From Hyphomicrobiales bacterium (GTDB taxonomy: Bacteria; Pseudomonadota; Alphaproteobacteria; Rhizobiales; Xanthobacteraceae), in NCBI GenBank assembly GCA_017304505.1, contig JAFKKQ010000432.1, forward strand, positions 1 to 6,057: a stretch of 6,057 nt of DNA, written 5' to 3'. The translations under genes and the position numbers were made by a program. Below, in pieces: positions 4,873 through 6,057 of the stretch. Positions within the stretch are counted from its first letter, which is position 1. Every line of letters starts with the position of its first letter. Under the pieces are notes generated by a model. The model ran no database searches and was not told the origin of the DNA. It saw only the letters and a list, made by a program, of their open reading frames with translations.

Positions 4873-6057
4873 GGCATCCGCGGTGACGGGCCTGCCACCG
4901 GGCTCGTCACCGAGTTCTTGCGGGCAATGGGCGGCTCACGTGCCGCCCATTGTGCATCATGCGATGTCGAATTCGGCGCGCGCGAGAAGCGTTTGGTCAG
5001 CGAAAGCGAGATCAGCCCGCCGTCGACCGGCTCGCCGTTGAGCGCCGTCGCATTGATGCGCAACAGCTCCGCGCCGACCGACCAGTCCTCCGCCAGCGCG
5101 TATGTTGCGGTCACGCCATAGGCCAGCATGTCGGCGGCAAACGGCGAGTCGAGATAGGCCGTGTGCAGCGTCCGCGCCAGCGCGCCGAACGTCCAGCGCT
5201 GATCCGGAGCCCAACTCAGCTTGACGAACTGGCTTGCCGAAATGGTGATCGGCGAAATCGGAAACGTGGTTTCGCCGGCGAAGCGTCTGGCGCCGAGATC
5301 GAGCGTCCAAGCACCCACGGTCCTGCTCACAGCGACGTCGTAGAGCGTCTCGCGCACCTTGGAGAAATCCGGGTCGTGCCAGTTGCCGTAGAACCGCGAG
5401 ATCGACGCCGCGACGGAGAACCCGTCACCGGCATAACGATAAAACAGGAACGGCTCGATGCGTTCGTTGTCGCGACGAAAGCCGAACAAATCCAGCCGCT
5501 CGGCATAGCGCGTGCCGGAGAGATTGAGCGACGCACCGAATTCCGCGTTGCCGATCGCCATCGTCGCGCCGGGGATCAAAACAGCGCGGCCATAACGCTG
5601 ATCGTTCGGCAGAAAATCGACCAGGATCGCGTTGGTTTCGTTCAACGTCGTGTAATGCGCTTCGGCGGCGAGAAAGGGCCGCAGCGTCCACCCGGTCCAT
5701 TGCGCGCGCACGCTCTGCGCGGCGTCGAACGAGCGCAGCGTCGCGCTGCGAACGGTCTGGATGCTGCTCGACGAGCGCAGCGACCAGCCGTCGAAGGCCG
5801 TGCTCTCGGCCTTGAGCACGAGCCGGTAGCGCTCCGACGGATCGAGGTGCCGCGCCGCATATTCGGTGCGCTCGATCTCGCCGACGAGACCCGCTTTGCC
5901 GTCGCTCCGCTCGCGGCCGACGGCAAAAGCGCCGTCGAGCCCCACGAATGCGCTCGGCTTCGCACCGGGAAACAAGGTCGGATTGGCGTCGATGCCGCCG
6001 CGCAGCCGGACCGATCCCAGCGCCGCGTCGCCGGTCAGATCGTCAGCCACATCGCCA
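4857..6057 (-). CDS. Outer membrane beta-barrel protein, BBP2_2/DUF2320-like (partial, N-terminus outside window)
   Basis: The frame is open to the right edge (upstream codons read G-D before V-A-D-D), so the signal peptide and first strands lie outside; about 399 residues are visible. The sequence alternates short amphipathic strands rich in aromatic residues and Gly with polar turns, as in L-R-G-G-I-D-A-N-P-T-L-F (17-28 from the GTG at 6050), R-I-E-P-F-L-F-Y-R-Y and A-Y-G-V-T-A-T-Y-A-L. L-R-G-G-x-x-x-N-P near the start and S-L-T-K-R-F near the end suggest the uncharacterised beta-barrel porin family BBP2_2 (DUF2320). Outer-membrane barrels normally end at such a Phe. Here 42 more residues follow, not barrel-like and rich in Pro and Ser, reading through a hairpin and overlapping the last 16 bases of the converging gene. 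A two-base slip in a GC-dinucleotide tract (4976-4984) would instead end the protein at 4957. Substrate and role are unknown. Confidence 0.75.
   Translation of the reverse strand, partial: GDVADDLTGDAALGSVRLRGGIDANPTLFPGAKPSAFVGLDGAFAVGRERSDGKAGLVGEIERTEYAARHLDPSERYRLVLKAESTAFDGWSLRSSSSIQTVRSATLRSFDAAQSVRAQWTGWTLRPFLAAEAHYTTLNETNAILVDFLPNDQRYGRAVLIPGATMAIGNAEFGASLNLSGTRYAERLDLFGFRRDNERIEPFLFYRYAGDGFSVAASISRFYGNWHDPDFSKVRETLYDVAVSRTVGAWTLDLGARRFAGETTFPISPITISASQFVKLSWAPDQRWTFGALARTLHTAYLDSPFAADMLAYGVTATYALAEDWSVGAELLRINATALNGEPVDGGLISLSLTKRFSRAPNSTSHDAQWAAREPPIARKNSVTSPVAGPSPRMPYQPP
4881..4912. other. Inverted repeat in the convergent 3' region
   Basis: CGGTGACG (4881-4888) and CGTCACCG (4905-4912) form a perfect 8-bp stem with a 16-base loop, nine bases after the TAA of the glycine-rich gene. 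On the plus strand it is followed by AGTTCTTG, a poor T-run. It may act as an imperfect terminator or 3' stabiliser for the plus-strand gene. Confidence 0.45.
4925..4952. terminator. Strong 11-bp hairpin between convergent genes, probable terminator or 3' stabiliser
   Basis: CAATGGGCGGC (4925-4935) pairs perfectly with GCCGCCCATTG (4942-4952) around the loop TCACGT. It lies between two converging genes, where a bidirectional terminator is expected, although neither strand has a good T-run after the stem. As the sequence stands it falls inside the extended C-terminal tail of the barrel gene. If that gene ended at 4957, the hairpin would begin five bases past the stop. Confidence 0.55.

Overview
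The window reads as high-GC alphaproteobacterial chromosome, most likely from the Rhizobiales (Bradyrhizobium/Nitrobacteraceae or Xanthobacteraceae type). The clues are strong codon bias to G/C at third positions, an extensin-like lipoprotein, an ArsR-methyltransferase regulator next to metF, an EcfG-type promoter motif, and tandem GTCATTCCG...CGGAATGAC intergenic palindromes. No phage, CRISPR, transposase, tRNA or rRNA was seen. I did not find a clearly new multi-gene system. The unusual content is small and regulatory.

Layout, left to right. Bases 1-313 (minus) hold the N-terminal part of an extensin-family lipoprotein that runs off the left edge. A divergent 207-base gap leads to an amidase-signature enzyme (521-1786, plus). 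Then comes a 690-base stretch without a long gene. It holds a GGAAC-N17-CGTT promoter candidate, a 27-codon membrane peptide gene with a strong ribosome site (2018-2101), a short hairpin, a rho-independent terminator (2152-2186) and two tandem palindromic repeat elements (2226-2330 and 2371-2466).

The centre is a minus-strand two-gene operon: a SahR-like ArsR regulator fused to a SAM-binding methyltransferase domain (4350 to 3349), joined by a one-base TGATG overlap to metF (3349 to 2480). A perfect 18-base AT-rich palindrome (4381-4398) lies 30 bases upstream of the regulator start. It is the likely operator through which the operon reads the SAM/SAH state and adjusts production of 5-methyltetrahydrofolate for methionine synthesis.

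The right side has a small secreted glycine-rich protein gene (4617-4872, plus) that is broken by an apparent one-base insertion. It converges on an outer-membrane beta-barrel protein gene (4857-6057, minus; 5' end outside the window). The C-terminus of the barrel protein runs abnormally past the expected terminal Phe and through an 11-bp hairpin that looks like its terminator. Both anomalies lie within 300 bases of each other and could be real decay or assembly indels.
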